Assembly (NCBI GenBank): GCA_004295885.1
Contig: SEDG01000178.1
Location: 1 to 10,131, forward strand
Direction of reading: 5' to 3'
Length of the DNA: 10,131 bases
Source of the DNA: Pedobacter sp.
GTDB lineage: Bacteria > Bacteroidota > Bacteroidia > Sphingobacteriales > Sphingobacteriaceae
In this document: positions 1 through 5,612 of the stretch, in pieces
How positions within the stretch are numbered: the first letter of the stretch is position 1
Layout: each line of letters starts with the position of its first letter
The notes under the pieces: model-generated
The model's database searches: none
What the model was told of the DNA's origin: nothing
The model's input: only the letters and a program-made list of their open reading frames with translations
Made by a program: the position numbers and the translations under genes

Positions 1-75
1 TATTGGTTAGCACACGAAGAAGCACTAAGAGCGATTAAAAACAGCGAGAGTTTTCAGGAAATTTTGAAGGGATAA
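1..75 (+). CDS. C-terminal end of an unidentified protein (5' partial)
   Basis: The first 24 codons of the window read open in frame 1 and end at a TAA at 73-75. The tail is polar and probably helical (it begins YWLAHEEALRAI and ends FQEILKG). There is too little sequence to name a family, and no function is proposed. The gene converges on the minus-strand comB-like gene across a 129-bp gap that holds short hairpins. Confidence 0.5.
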   Translation, partial: YWLAHEEALRAIKNSESFQEILKG

Positions 76-86
76 TTTTATCCGTC

Positions 87-107
87 ACCCTGAACTTGTT
101 TCAGGGT
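87..107. repeat. Short palindrome in a convergent intergenic gap
   Basis: ACCCTGAA (87-94) pairs perfectly with TTCAGGGT (100-107) around a 5-nt loop. It lies 12 nt after the stop of the leftmost gene and before the 3' end of the comB-like gene. No T-run follows, so it is not a classic intrinsic terminator, although it could still end transcription from either side. The sequence resembles a dispersed intergenic repeat that I recall from many bacterial genomes, which is recollection and not evidence from this window. Confidence 0.55.
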
Positions 108-137
108 CTAGCTTGTATGTTAAGCAACCTTTCCTCC

Positions 138-178
138 CGCAGATATCGGAAATTTCGCAGATAAAATAAGAATCTGCG
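138..178. repeat. CGCAGAT / ATCTGCG inverted repeat cluster
   Basis: CGCAGAT occurs at 138-144 and 156-162, and its reverse complement ATCTGCG at 172-178, so 156-162 and 172-178 can form a 7-bp stem with a 9-nt loop. The same word appears as a direct tandem (AATCTGCG twice) at 3202-3217 in another convergent gap. This suggests a dispersed intergenic word and not a gene-specific signal. Confidence 0.4.
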
Positions 179-204
179 TCAGCTGCTAAATCACCGGGTA
201 ACAA

Positions 205-921
205 CTACAGAGGCAGCTCCACCAGCCTCGCTCCCTCTAAAACAGGTATTGCCTTACACAAATCTAGTTTCAAACAGAACTTTACATCTTCCTCAATATT
301 CAATGCGGCTAACCTATGGCTATGAGACGATTTATGCAAATATGTTCTCAAATCACTTTTAGCCATTAAATACATATCTTCCGCAACAACACAAGCATCA
401 TCGCTATGCGCAAAATCATTACGTAAAACATTTACCACAGCACCCGCAAACAAAGTATCTTCTAGATTAAAATTGTCCTTCCAACCAGAGCAAAGCAATA
501 ACACGTTTTTATCTTGAGACTTTAGATAATCGCAAAGCGATGTCAAGTTTAAGAAAGACCCAACAACTACTTTATGAGCACGCTCTTGTGCCATATGCAT
601 CGCCTTTGTTCCGTTAGTAGTAGTTAACACAACTGTTTTACCCCCAACCTTTTCTTTTGTGTAAGAAAATGGCGAGTTACCAAAATCGTAACCAACAACC
701 ACTTCACCATTTCGCTCTGCAGCTAATAAAAAGCCCTTGTCTGCATAAGCCAAACAATCTTCTACATGAGCAACCGGAATAATTGCCTCCGCACCATTAT
801 CAATGCCATAAGTAATAGATGATGTAGCCCTTAAAATATCTATCACAACAACAATGCTGTTTTCGATATTATATAAGTGTAATAAGGCCGGCGTTAGGCA
901 AACTTCAATGGTTCTAGACAT
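205..921 (-). CDS. comB: ComB-family 2-phosphosulfolactate phosphatase homologue
   Basis: The 238-residue product matches the ComB family (PF04029) in length and motifs: an N-terminal IEVCLTPALL, the VVIDILRATS segment near residues 23-32, GNSPF, and TTTNGT in the middle. In methanogens, ComB removes the phosphate from 2-phosphosulfolactate in coenzyme M synthesis. Most bacteria with this gene make no coenzyme M, so the substrate here is unknown. The ATG at 919-921 was chosen because family members begin just before the IEVCLTP stretch. The frame also allows a start at 972, but those 17 extra residues are translated from a low-complexity TGAGAT repeat. The gene lies 67 nt downstream of gcvT on the same strand and may be co-transcribed. 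No clear ribosome binding site is visible. The enzyme is presumed cytoplasmic. Family assignment is confident, the exact reaction is not. Confidence 0.85.
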   Translation of the reverse strand: MSRTIEVCLTPALLHLYNIENSIVVVIDILRATSSITYGIDNGAEAIIPVAHVEDCLAYADKGFLLAAERNGEVVVGYDFGNSPFSYTKEKVGGKTVVLTTTNGTKAMHMAQERAHKVVVGSFLNLTSLCDYLKSQDKNVLLLCSGWKDNFNLEDTLFAGAVVNVLRNDFAHSDDACVVAEDMYLMAKSDLRTYLHKSSHSHRLAALNIEEDVKFCLKLDLCKAIPVLEGARLVELPL

Positions 922-924
922 TAC

Positions 925-988
925 GTGAGATATGAGATGTAAGATGTGAGATTTAAGCACCCAAAGTCTCAAATCTCCTTTCTCAAAT
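925..988. repeat. Low-complexity TGAGAT/TCTCA word repeat between gcvT and comB
   Basis: The gap is built from variants of GAGAT-GTGAGAT on the left and TCTCAAATCT on the right. GAGATTT (948-954) can pair with AAATCTC (971-977). The repeat reaches the gcvT stop codon and ends just before the comB start, so it forms essentially the whole intergenic spacer. It resembles the different word repeats in three other gaps of this window. Confidence 0.6.
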
Positions 989-2068
989 CTATTTATAAAA
1001 TGGAAACTTAACTACTTTTGCTTTAATCTTGCTATTTCTAATGTCGATAAAGATTTCTGTGCCTTCTTTAGCCAGTTCTTTCGTTACATAACCCATACCA
1101 ATTGCTTTTTGTAAAGATGGCGACTGCGTACCAGAAGTAACCTTACCAATCACATTGCCTTCGGCATCTACAATTTGGTAATCGTGACGAGGAATACCTC
1201 TATCAATCATTTCAAAGCCAACTAATTTACGCGTAACACCAGCTTCTTTTTGCGTTTTCAAAGCTTCGGAATTTGTAAAAGATTTAGTGAATTTGGTAAT
1301 CCAACCTAAACCAGCTTCAATCGGCGACGTCGTGTCATCTATATCATTCCCATATAAACAGAAACCCATTTCTAAACGTAAGGTATCACGAGCGGCTAAT
1401 CCAATTGGCTTGATGCCATATTCGGTGCCCGAAGCGAAAATTGCATCCCAAATTTTATCTGCGTGTTCGTTATCAAAATAAATCTCGAAACCACCTGCAC
1501 CGGTATAACCAGTGGCAGAAACCACCACATTATCAACACCAGCAAAAGTTCCTTTTTTAAAGGTATAATATTCCATCGATGCTAGATCGATATCCGTTAG
1601 ACTTTGCAAAGCATCAGCAGCTTTCGGCCCTTGAACAGCCAATAGGGAAGTTTTATCAGAAATATTATGCATTTCTACGCCAGCAGTGTTAAAGCCTTGT
1701 ATCCAGTTCCAATCTTTATCGATGTTACTGGCATTAACTACTAACATATAGCTTTTTTCGTCAATTCGATAAACCAACAAATCATCAACAATACCGCCAT
1801 CCTTGTTTGGCAAACAAGAATATTGCACTTTTCCATCAATCAGTTTCGATGCATCATTACTTGTTACTCTTTGAATTAAATCCAAGGCGTTTTCACCTTT
1901 CAAAATGAACTCACCCATATGGCTTACATCAAAAACACCAACTGCGTTTCTAACCGTAGCGTGTTCTACATTGATGCCTTCATATTGTACGGGCATATTG
2001 TAACCAGCAAAAGGCACCATTTTAGCACCTAATGAAATGTGTTTCTCTGTTAATGCGGTATTCTTCAT
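989..2068 (-). CDS. gcvT: Glycine cleavage system T protein (aminomethyltransferase)
   Basis: This enzyme takes the aminomethyl group from lipoylated H protein and passes the one-carbon unit to tetrahydrofolate, releasing ammonia, in the cytoplasm. At 359 residues it is full length for the family. It shows the N-terminal AGYNMPVQYEG (21-31) and the GVFDVSHMGEF block (44-54). It also has DDLLVYR (95-101), which contains the conserved catalytic aspartate (D96 by position), as well as ARDTLRLEMG and PIEAGLGW. The GCV_T domain covers roughly residues 5-255 and the C-terminal barrel roughly 280-357, including TRKLVGF. The start is an ATG at 2066-2068 in the expected place. A perfect TAnnTTTG element lies about 60 nt upstream. 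Genes for the P, H and L proteins are not in the window, as is common when gcv genes are scattered. The comB homologue follows on the same strand. Confidence 0.97.
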   Translation of the reverse strand: MKNTALTEKHISLGAKMVPFAGYNMPVQYEGINVEHATVRNAVGVFDVSHMGEFILKGENALDLIQRVTSNDASKLIDGKVQYSCLPNKDGGIVDDLLVYRIDEKSYMLVVNASNIDKDWNWIQGFNTAGVEMHNISDKTSLLAVQGPKAADALQSLTDIDLASMEYYTFKKGTFAGVDNVVVSATGYTGAGGFEIYFDNEHADKIWDAIFASGTEYGIKPIGLAARDTLRLEMGFCLYGNDIDDTTSPIEAGLGWITKFTKSFTNSEALKTQKEAGVTRKLVGFEMIDRGIPRHDYQIVDAEGNVIGKVTSGTQSPSLQKAIGMGYVTKELAKEGTEIFIDIRNSKIKAKVVKFPFYK

Positions 2069-2088
2069 TTAAATCTTTTTTTATAACC

Positions 2089-2117
2089 GTTAACTGCTAA
2101 TTGTTAACTGGAAACTG
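2089..2117. repeat. GTTAACTG word repeat in the gcvT leader
   Basis: GTTAACTG occurs at 2089-2096 and again at 2103-2110, followed by the variant GAAACTG. If the upstream -7 element is real, these words fall inside the 5' untranslated leader of gcvT. GTTAAC is self-complementary, so the copies could pair with each other. No glycine-riboswitch architecture was recognised here. Confidence 0.45.
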
Positions 2118-2126
2118 AATGAGCGC

Positions 2127-2134
2127 CAAAAATA
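2127..2134 (-). promoter_or_regulatory. Candidate -7 promoter element of gcvT
   Basis: Read on the minus strand, this is TATTTTTG, a full match to the Bacteroidota -7 consensus TAnnTTTG. It would start a transcript around 2120, giving gcvT a leader of about 50 nt. No matching TTTG -33 box lies at the usual 19-21 nt spacing, so the call rests on one element only. Confidence 0.35.
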
Positions 2135-2238
2135 CTAAGAATAGCGCAATGTTTTTAGACTATTTACACCATATGTCATACTGAGCGTAATCGGCGTTCT
2201 ATAAGGCATAAAACTATCTGCTCACTCTGGAGGGTTTA

Positions 2239-2254
2239 TTCCGACTTATCGGAA
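2239..2254. repeat. Small hairpin TTCCGA-CTTA-TCGGAA
   Basis: A perfect 6-bp stem with a 4-nt loop lies within a purine-rich stretch (AGGG, GGAAGG, GGGGAAGG). No gene signal surrounds it. It is probably part of a dispersed intergenic repeat and is not followed by a T-run on either strand. Confidence 0.4.
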
Positions 2255-2385
2255 GGACAAGGGGAAGGAAAATAAATTCATCATTCAAAACTACTTCGCT
2301 AACATCAAGAATTAGAAAACCAAAGCTACTTTTCCATCGCAACATCAACCCCGCTTTTCGTTGCAATCTTTTTTGTGGTTTACGG

Positions 2386-2434
2386 TAGTCATCCGATGAA
2401 TATAACAAACCTGCCAATATTCATCGGATGACTA
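2386..2434. repeat. Perfect 18-bp inverted repeat
   Basis: The left arm, TAGTCATCCGATGAATAT (2386-2403), is exactly complementary to the right arm (2417-2434) around a 13-nt loop. Each arm itself contains the near-palindrome TCATCCGATGA. A second, shorter inverted repeat (TGCCAAT 2412-2418 with ATTGGCA 2436-2442) overlaps the right arm, so the two foldings exclude each other. It sits in gene-free DNA more than 230 bp from the nearest gene start. It could be a miniature mobile or REP-like element, a protein binding site, or a structured RNA. Confidence 0.75.
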
Positions 2435-2545
2435 AATTGGCAAAACAAAAAAGTATTCCCACTATAATCGGGTTTAGATAACGAAGGGTTGTGAAAATAG
2501 GGCAAGTTGCAGGGTGCTGTAAATCCTCGGTGCATAATTTTGACC

Positions 2546-2628
2546 CTCTCTGATAAAAGCGGATTTCCAATCCTCAACTACATACAACTCCCAGATGCCT
2601 TTCAGAAAATCTCAAAGAGCAAAAGCCT
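2546..2628. repeat. Two-hairpin intergenic repeat, copy A (decayed)
   Basis: This copy aligns along its length with 3116-3195. The first 22 bp (2546-2567) are identical to 3116-3137, and similarity continues through CAGATGCC, a pyrimidine-rich ATCTC segment and AGAGCAAAA. In this copy the right arms of both hairpins carry mismatches, so it looks like an older copy. It ends just before the candidate promoter of the small membrane-protein gene. Confidence 0.65.
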
Positions 2629-2657
2629 TGGTCTATTCTAATGTTTAACTATCTTTA
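2628..2657 (+). promoter_or_regulatory. Candidate promoter of the small membrane-protein gene
   Basis: TTG at 2628-2630 and TATCTTTA at 2650-2657 are separated by 19 nt, the usual spacing for the Bacteroidota -33 (TTTG) and -7 (TAnnTTTG) elements. The -7 box has one mismatch at its last base and the -33 box one mismatch at its first. Transcription would begin only a few nt before the ATG at 2672, giving a very short leader. Confidence 0.4.
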
Positions 2658-2671
2658 AGAAAATTAATTGA

Positions 2672-3079
2672 ATGAGTTTATTCGAGCTATTAGGAGAAAA
2701 ATACAATCCAGGCCCTGTAGGCAGTATAGATACTGAAAAAAGGTCAAAAAATCCTAAACCAAAATATTTATTTCTGAAATTCATAATCTCATTAATATTA
2801 TTGCTAACTCTTGAATATGCTTTTCTTGATTCTTATCAGTTCAACGATAAATATTTCTTTATAGCAAATGGAATTATGCTGTTTTATTTGTTTTGTGCTT
2901 ATAAAATTAACATCACTCCAAACACCAGCAATCTAGGCTGGGTACCTTTTTTAATAGATAACCCATTCAGATTTTCTGATGATATGAACAGACTTAGTAT
3001 TATTTTGTTAATTATATTTTGGCCCGGCAAATTCATATCAACATCTGTTATAGATTATTATAATTATAAAATAAACTAA
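2672..3079 (+). CDS. Small membrane protein of unknown function
   Basis: I do not recognise a characterised family. The 135-residue product begins with a short polar segment (MSLFELLGEKYNPGPVGS) followed by a lysine-rich stretch. It then has three likely membrane segments at about residues 35-52, 61-78 and 106-123. Between the second and third lies a conserved-looking motif, LGWVPFLIDNPFRFSDD (about 88-104), rich in aromatic and turn-forming residues, which could form a loop. There is no signal peptide, so the basic stretch before the first membrane segment is expected in the cytoplasm. The ATG at 2672 is the first in frame and has a candidate promoter just upstream. The gene stands alone: divergent from gcvT, convergent with the glycosyltransferase, and with copies of the same intergenic repeat on both sides. 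Its codon use and base composition are as AT-rich as its neighbours. It is probably a real gene, and its function is unknown. Confidence 0.7.
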   Translation: MSLFELLGEKYNPGPVGSIDTEKRSKNPKPKYLFLKFIISLILLLTLEYAFLDSYQFNDKYFFIANGIMLFYLFCAYKINITPNTSNLGWVPFLIDNPFRFSDDMNRLSIILLIIFWPGKFISTSVIDYYNYKIN

Positions 3080-3115
3080 CTTACCATTCGAAATATTAGC
3101 GCAGTGCATTTCGAA

Positions 3116-3195
3116 CTCTCTGATAAAAGCGGATTTCAAATCCGCCATATCTACCGCGTCGAGATGCCTCAAAACATCTCGAAGAACAAAAATCC
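3116..3195. repeat. Two-hairpin intergenic repeat, copy B (intact)
   Basis: This copy retains two perfect hairpins. The first is the palindrome GCGGATTTCAAATCCGC at 3129-3145. The second pairs TCGAGATG (3159-3166) with CATCTCGA (3175-3182) around an 8-nt loop. It starts about 35 bp after the stop of the small membrane-protein gene, in the same orientation as copy A at 2546-2628. The compact paired palindromes recall REP-type elements. That comparison is inference. Confidence 0.65.
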
Positions 3196-3201
3196 AACTG
3201 T

Positions 3202-3305
3202 AATCTGCGAATCTGCGGCCAAAAATAACCTAAGCCGCTCTAAGATGTCTTAGATGGGTAAAAATTCGAAAAACGAACGACGGACAACGATAAACGCCAA
3301 ACGAC
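3202..3305. repeat. Word-repeat spacer: AATCTGCG tandem, CTAAGA palindrome, AACGAC words
   Basis: AATCTGCG is repeated directly at 3202-3209 and 3210-3217. CTAAGA (3240-3245) pairs with TCTTAG (3248-3253). The stretch 3266-3305 is made of variants of AACGAC and AACGA. Together these fill the convergent gap up to the glycosyltransferase stop codon. No coding potential was seen. Confidence 0.5.
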
Positions 3306-3306
3306 C

Positions 3307-4509
3307 TTATGCCTTCATCAACACCTCGTAAATAGATAACATCCGCCTCGCGTTGCTATTAATTTCGTGATCTCTTTCTACGGTTTTACGAGCATTTGCA
3401 CCAATCTCTCGCCATTTGTCTGGCTGTGTAATGCATTTTAAAATAGAACGGTAAAACTCATCAGGTGTGTCAGCAATTAAAATATCCTTGCCGTTTTTGC
3501 AATTGATACCTTCTGCAGCCATACTCGTAGCGATAATACATTTTTGCATAGCCATCCCTTCAATAATCTTAACCCGCATACCAGTTCCAGATAGCAAGGG
3601 AACAATCATAATGGCTTTAGAATTCATAAACTCAACCGCATCAAAAATTTCTCCCTCTACAATTAAGTTTTCTGAATCATAATCGAAAAACTGTTTTTGC
3701 ATATTTCTTCCGGCAATGTAAAAACGAAGTTCACCACTCAACTTTTCTATATCTGGCCAAACCACATCTAAAAACCATTCTAGGCCTTCCTTATTTGGTC
3801 GCCAATCCATTGCCCCTAAATGAAACAAGGTCGGGAAACTGGTTTTACTTACATCAACATTATATTTTTCGAAATCTATGGCAACGGGAAAAACATCTAA
3901 CCTAGTCTGGCATCCCATCAATAAAATGTTCTGTCTATCAGGCTCACTAATAGAAAAGACCTGATGAAAGCGATTGATTTGTTCTGTTTCATAGACTTTT
4001 AGTCTTCTCGAAAGAAACTCTAAATACTTTCTTCTCGGCCTAAACTGTTCTCGAGCCGCTAACCTCTCCCAAACATCAAATTCTATATTATGCGCTCTGT
4101 AAATCAGCTTTGCTTTGCTATTTGCCTTAACTATATCTAAATAAGGGACTACAAATAATCCTTCGAACTGAATGATATCAAATTCTTGTTCACGTAATAA
4201 ATTCTCTAAAAGTTTAGCTGCTTCATCATCGAAATAACGAGATACGTTATAAGACTGATTGGAAAATATATTGAAAAAAGCGCCCCAAATATTCACTTCG
4301 GTATCAATGCCGTAAGAATGGAAATTGATTTTATCGAAAACTGGGTCGTAAATATCATCTACATCGACTTTGTCTTTTGTGGGATTAATGCTGAACAACG
4401 AGATATCAGCATCTAATTTTAACAAGCCCTTCACGGTGTTATAAACCACGATTGGATATCCGCTATTTGGCGGAAAAGGAACACGACTAGTTAAAAAAAG
4501 AATTTTCAC
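3307..4509 (-). CDS. Family 4 (GT-B) glycosyltransferase
   Basis: The 400-residue product has the two-domain GT-B pattern of GT4 enzymes, which transfer a sugar from a nucleotide-sugar donor. The N-terminal acceptor domain starts MKILFLTSRVPFPPNSG (1-17) and includes YRAHNIEF (137-144). The donor domain contains GAMDWRPNKEGLEWF (232-246) and VPLLSGTGMRVKIIEGMA (303-320), with the glutamate of the E-x7-E-like region at about 317. It has no membrane segment, so it probably works at the cytoplasmic face of the inner membrane on a cell-surface glycan. Donor and acceptor cannot be told from sequence. The start is GTG at 4507-4509: no in-frame ATG is suitable, and MKILFLT is a typical GT4 beginning. 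It lies 16 nt after the rnhB stop on the same strand, so the two are probably one transcript. A 15-nt palindrome and an ATGTGA start-stop overlap the start codon. Confidence 0.9.
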   Translation of the reverse strand: MKILFLTSRVPFPPNSGYPIVVYNTVKGLLKLDADISLFSINPTKDKVDVDDIYDPVFDKINFHSYGIDTEVNIWGAFFNIFSNQSYNVSRYFDDEAAKLLENLLREQEFDIIQFEGLFVVPYLDIVKANSKAKLIYRAHNIEFDVWERLAAREQFRPRRKYLEFLSRRLKVYETEQINRFHQVFSISEPDRQNILLMGCQTRLDVFPVAIDFEKYNVDVSKTSFPTLFHLGAMDWRPNKEGLEWFLDVVWPDIEKLSGELRFYIAGRNMQKQFFDYDSENLIVEGEIFDAVEFMNSKAIMIVPLLSGTGMRVKIIEGMAMQKCIIATSMAAEGINCKNGKDILIADTPDEFYRSILKCITQPDKWREIGANARKTVERDHEINSNARRMLSIYEVLMKA

Positions 4510-4518
4510 ATTGTGAAA
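4504..4518. promoter_or_regulatory. Palindrome over the glycosyltransferase start codon
   Basis: TTTCACATTGTGAAA is a perfect inverted repeat with 7-bp arms around one central base. It covers the GTG start codon and most of the rnhB-glycosyltransferase spacer. It could be a regulator binding site or a small RNA hairpin limiting initiation, or it could be chance. No regulator can be assigned. Confidence 0.35.
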
Positions 4519-4525
4519 TTACAAA

Positions 4526-5020
4526 TTAAACTTCTTCCTGAAAAGAAAGAGTTAACTGAGGGTCGCTTACATTAAAAGTTTTACGATGAAACGGCGATAA
4601 ACCTGTTGCTATAACAGCATTTCTATGCTCGATGGTTGGATAACCCTTATTTTGTTTCCAATTATAGTGGGGATAATCTTGATGAAGATTGGCCATATAT
4701 TCATCGCGATGTGTTTTAGCTAAGATAGAAGCCGCTGCGATATTTAAATATTTCCCGTCGCCCTTAACCACACAACAATGCGGAATATCTTCTTCATGGT
4801 CTACAAAAGCAACTGCCCAAGCCAATGCTTCCTTCTCTATAATTGGCCTTAACTTATCACGTTGTTCGTGTGTTAATTTTTTAGAATCGTCTAAGCCTTC
4901 TAAGTAAAAATTTTTAGGCAAAATTACAGCAGCAGCAGATACTGGACCAGCTAAACAGCCCCTTCCAGCTTCATCACAGCCAGCCTCAATAAGTTCTAAA
5001 TGATAACAGTTTAACAACAC
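4526..5020 (-). CDS. rnhB: Ribonuclease HII with an internal in-frame deletion (probably inactive)
   Basis: RNase HII cuts RNA in RNA-DNA hybrids and starts removal of misincorporated ribonucleotides. Clear family motifs are present: CDEAGRG with metal ligands D16 and E17, GLDDSKKLT (43-51), VVKGDGKY with D88 (equivalent to E. coli D126), AAASILAKTHRDEYM, and NKGYPTIEHR near the C-terminus. The product has only 164 residues, against 198 for E. coli RnhB. The missing part is internal: VDHEE (to residue 77) runs straight into DIPHCCVVKGDGK, so about 38 residues corresponding to E. coli positions 78-115 are absent. They would hold the NIL-A-AM-A helix and the IDGN strand with the third catalytic aspartate (E. 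coli D108). The reading frame is intact and both flanks are well conserved. The start must be GTG at 5018-5020 (or the next TTG), because TAA lies four codons upstream and there is no early ATG. The glycosyltransferase follows 16 nt downstream. Confidence 0.85.
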   Translation of the reverse strand: MLLNCYHLELIEAGCDEAGRGCLAGPVSAAAVILPKNFYLEGLDDSKKLTHEQRDKLRPIIEKEALAWAVAFVDHEEDIPHCCVVKGDGKYLNIAAASILAKTHRDEYMANLHQDYPHYNWKQNKGYPTIEHRNAVIATGLSPFHRKTFNVSDPQLTLSFQEEV

Positions 5021-5024
5021 GATA

Positions 5025-5032
5025 CAAAGTTA
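5025..5032 (-). promoter_or_regulatory. Candidate -7 promoter element of rnhB
   Basis: Read on the minus strand this is TAACTTTG, a perfect match to TAnnTTTG. Its TAA is also the in-frame stop just upstream of rnhB. Transcription from it would begin about at the GTG start codon, implying a leaderless or near-leaderless message. No TTTG -33 box sits at the usual distance. Confidence 0.4.
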
Positions 5033-5120
5033 ATATTTATCAATTATAAATTTAAGGGTAACAAATTTTAGGTAAGTTTATATATAGATAATTAAACACT
5101 AACATATTAACTATAATATC

Positions 5121-5612
5121 ATGAAAAAATTATCAATCATATTAGCCTTTATTTTCTGTACACTAGCTGTAATTGCCCAGGCAAACAGACCAGGCACACC
5201 CATTGGCGGCATTATTGTTAAAGGGGGCAAAAATCCAGGTGGGCAAATGATGACCACAACCACAAATGATAAGGGAGAAATTGTACTTAACATTTTAGAA
5301 GCTGGGAATTATAAATTCACGATTACTGCACCGCAGACAGCAGTTGCGGAACAAGCTGCAAGCAAAGACAATAGGACTTACACAGGTGGCAGAAAAAATG
5401 AAGAAGCATCAGCTACATCAGAAAGAAAAGGTTGGGATGGAACCGTTAAAGGTGGCTCGCGTGTAGCAGGAGAACCAATTGGCGGAGTTGTTGTTAAAGG
5501 AGGCAGAAACGCTAGCGGCCAAACAATTTCGGTTGTTAGTAACGGCAAAGGAGAAATTGAATTAGCTAAGTTAGAACCTGGCATTTATAAATTTATCATT
5601 GTTAACCCATAA
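5121..5612 (+). CDS. Secreted protein with two glycine-rich 45-residue repeats
   Basis: I do not recognise a named family. Residues 1-21 are a clear Sec signal peptide (basic MKK, a hydrophobic core, and an AQA cleavage site near 19-21), so the mature protein is probably periplasmic or outside the cell. Two repeats of 45 residues follow, at 27-71 and 119-163, and the second ends exactly at the C-terminus. Each starts PIGG(I/V)(I/V)VKGG and continues N-x-x-G-Q. It then has a short variable strand, a G-E-(I)-x-L turn and a final E-x-G-x-YKF-x-I-x-x-P. The pattern of alternating hydrophobic residues with an NG/KG turn suggests a small beta-sandwich like Cna-B or carboxypeptidase-regulatory domains, which is inference. 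The linker (72-118) is polar and contains the partial repeat VKGGSR. The next gene, encoding a related protein, starts 10 nt after the stop. Possible weak -7 boxes (TAAATTTA, TAAGTTTA) lie at 5047-5054 and 5073-5080. Confidence 0.8.
   Translation: MKKLSIILAFIFCTLAVIAQANRPGTPIGGIIVKGGKNPGGQMMTTTTNDKGEIVLNILEAGNYKFTITAPQTAVAEQAASKDNRTYTGGRKNEEASATSERKGWDGTVKGGSRVAGEPIGGVVVKGGRNASGQTISVVSNGKGEIELAKLEPGIYKFIIVNP

Larger units (their letters stand above)
2069..2671. other. 603-bp gene-free divergent region
   Basis: No convincing gene was found between the gcvT start and the next plus-strand gene. The two longest minus-strand open frames (67 and 62 codons, at 2214-2417 and 2389-2577) translate to compositionally odd peptides made from repeats and have no recognisable domain. 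From left to right the region holds the presumed gcvT leader with GTTAACTG words, a candidate gcvT promoter, a dispersed-repeat-like stretch (2175-2193), a small hairpin (2239-2254), a long perfect inverted repeat (2386-2434), a decayed copy of a two-hairpin repeat (2546-2628), and a candidate promoter for the plus-strand gene. Confidence 0.6.

Noticed and set aside
87..107. Intrinsic terminator for the leftmost gene
   Set aside because: The hairpin is good, but no T-run follows on either strand, so a terminator call is not supported.
922..972. N-terminal extension of the comB-like gene from an upstream ATG
   Set aside because: The extra 17 residues are read from the TGAGAT word repeat, while the family normally starts just before IEVCLTP.
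1287..1481. Plus-strand open frame inside gcvT
   Set aside because: It is antisense to a highly conserved part of gcvT and has no domain or initiation signal.
2069..2134. Possible glycine riboswitch in the gcvT leader
   Set aside because: The leader is about 50 nt and AT-rich, too short for the known glycine aptamer, and no conserved core was seen.
2214..2577. Two overlapping minus-strand open frames of 67 and 62 codons
   Set aside because: They cross the inverted repeat and the two-hairpin repeat, have no recognisable motif, and have low-quality composition. They are best explained as chance frames in repeat DNA.
4689..4907. Plus-strand open frame antisense to rnhB
   Set aside because: It mirrors conserved rnhB codons and shows no independent coding signal.
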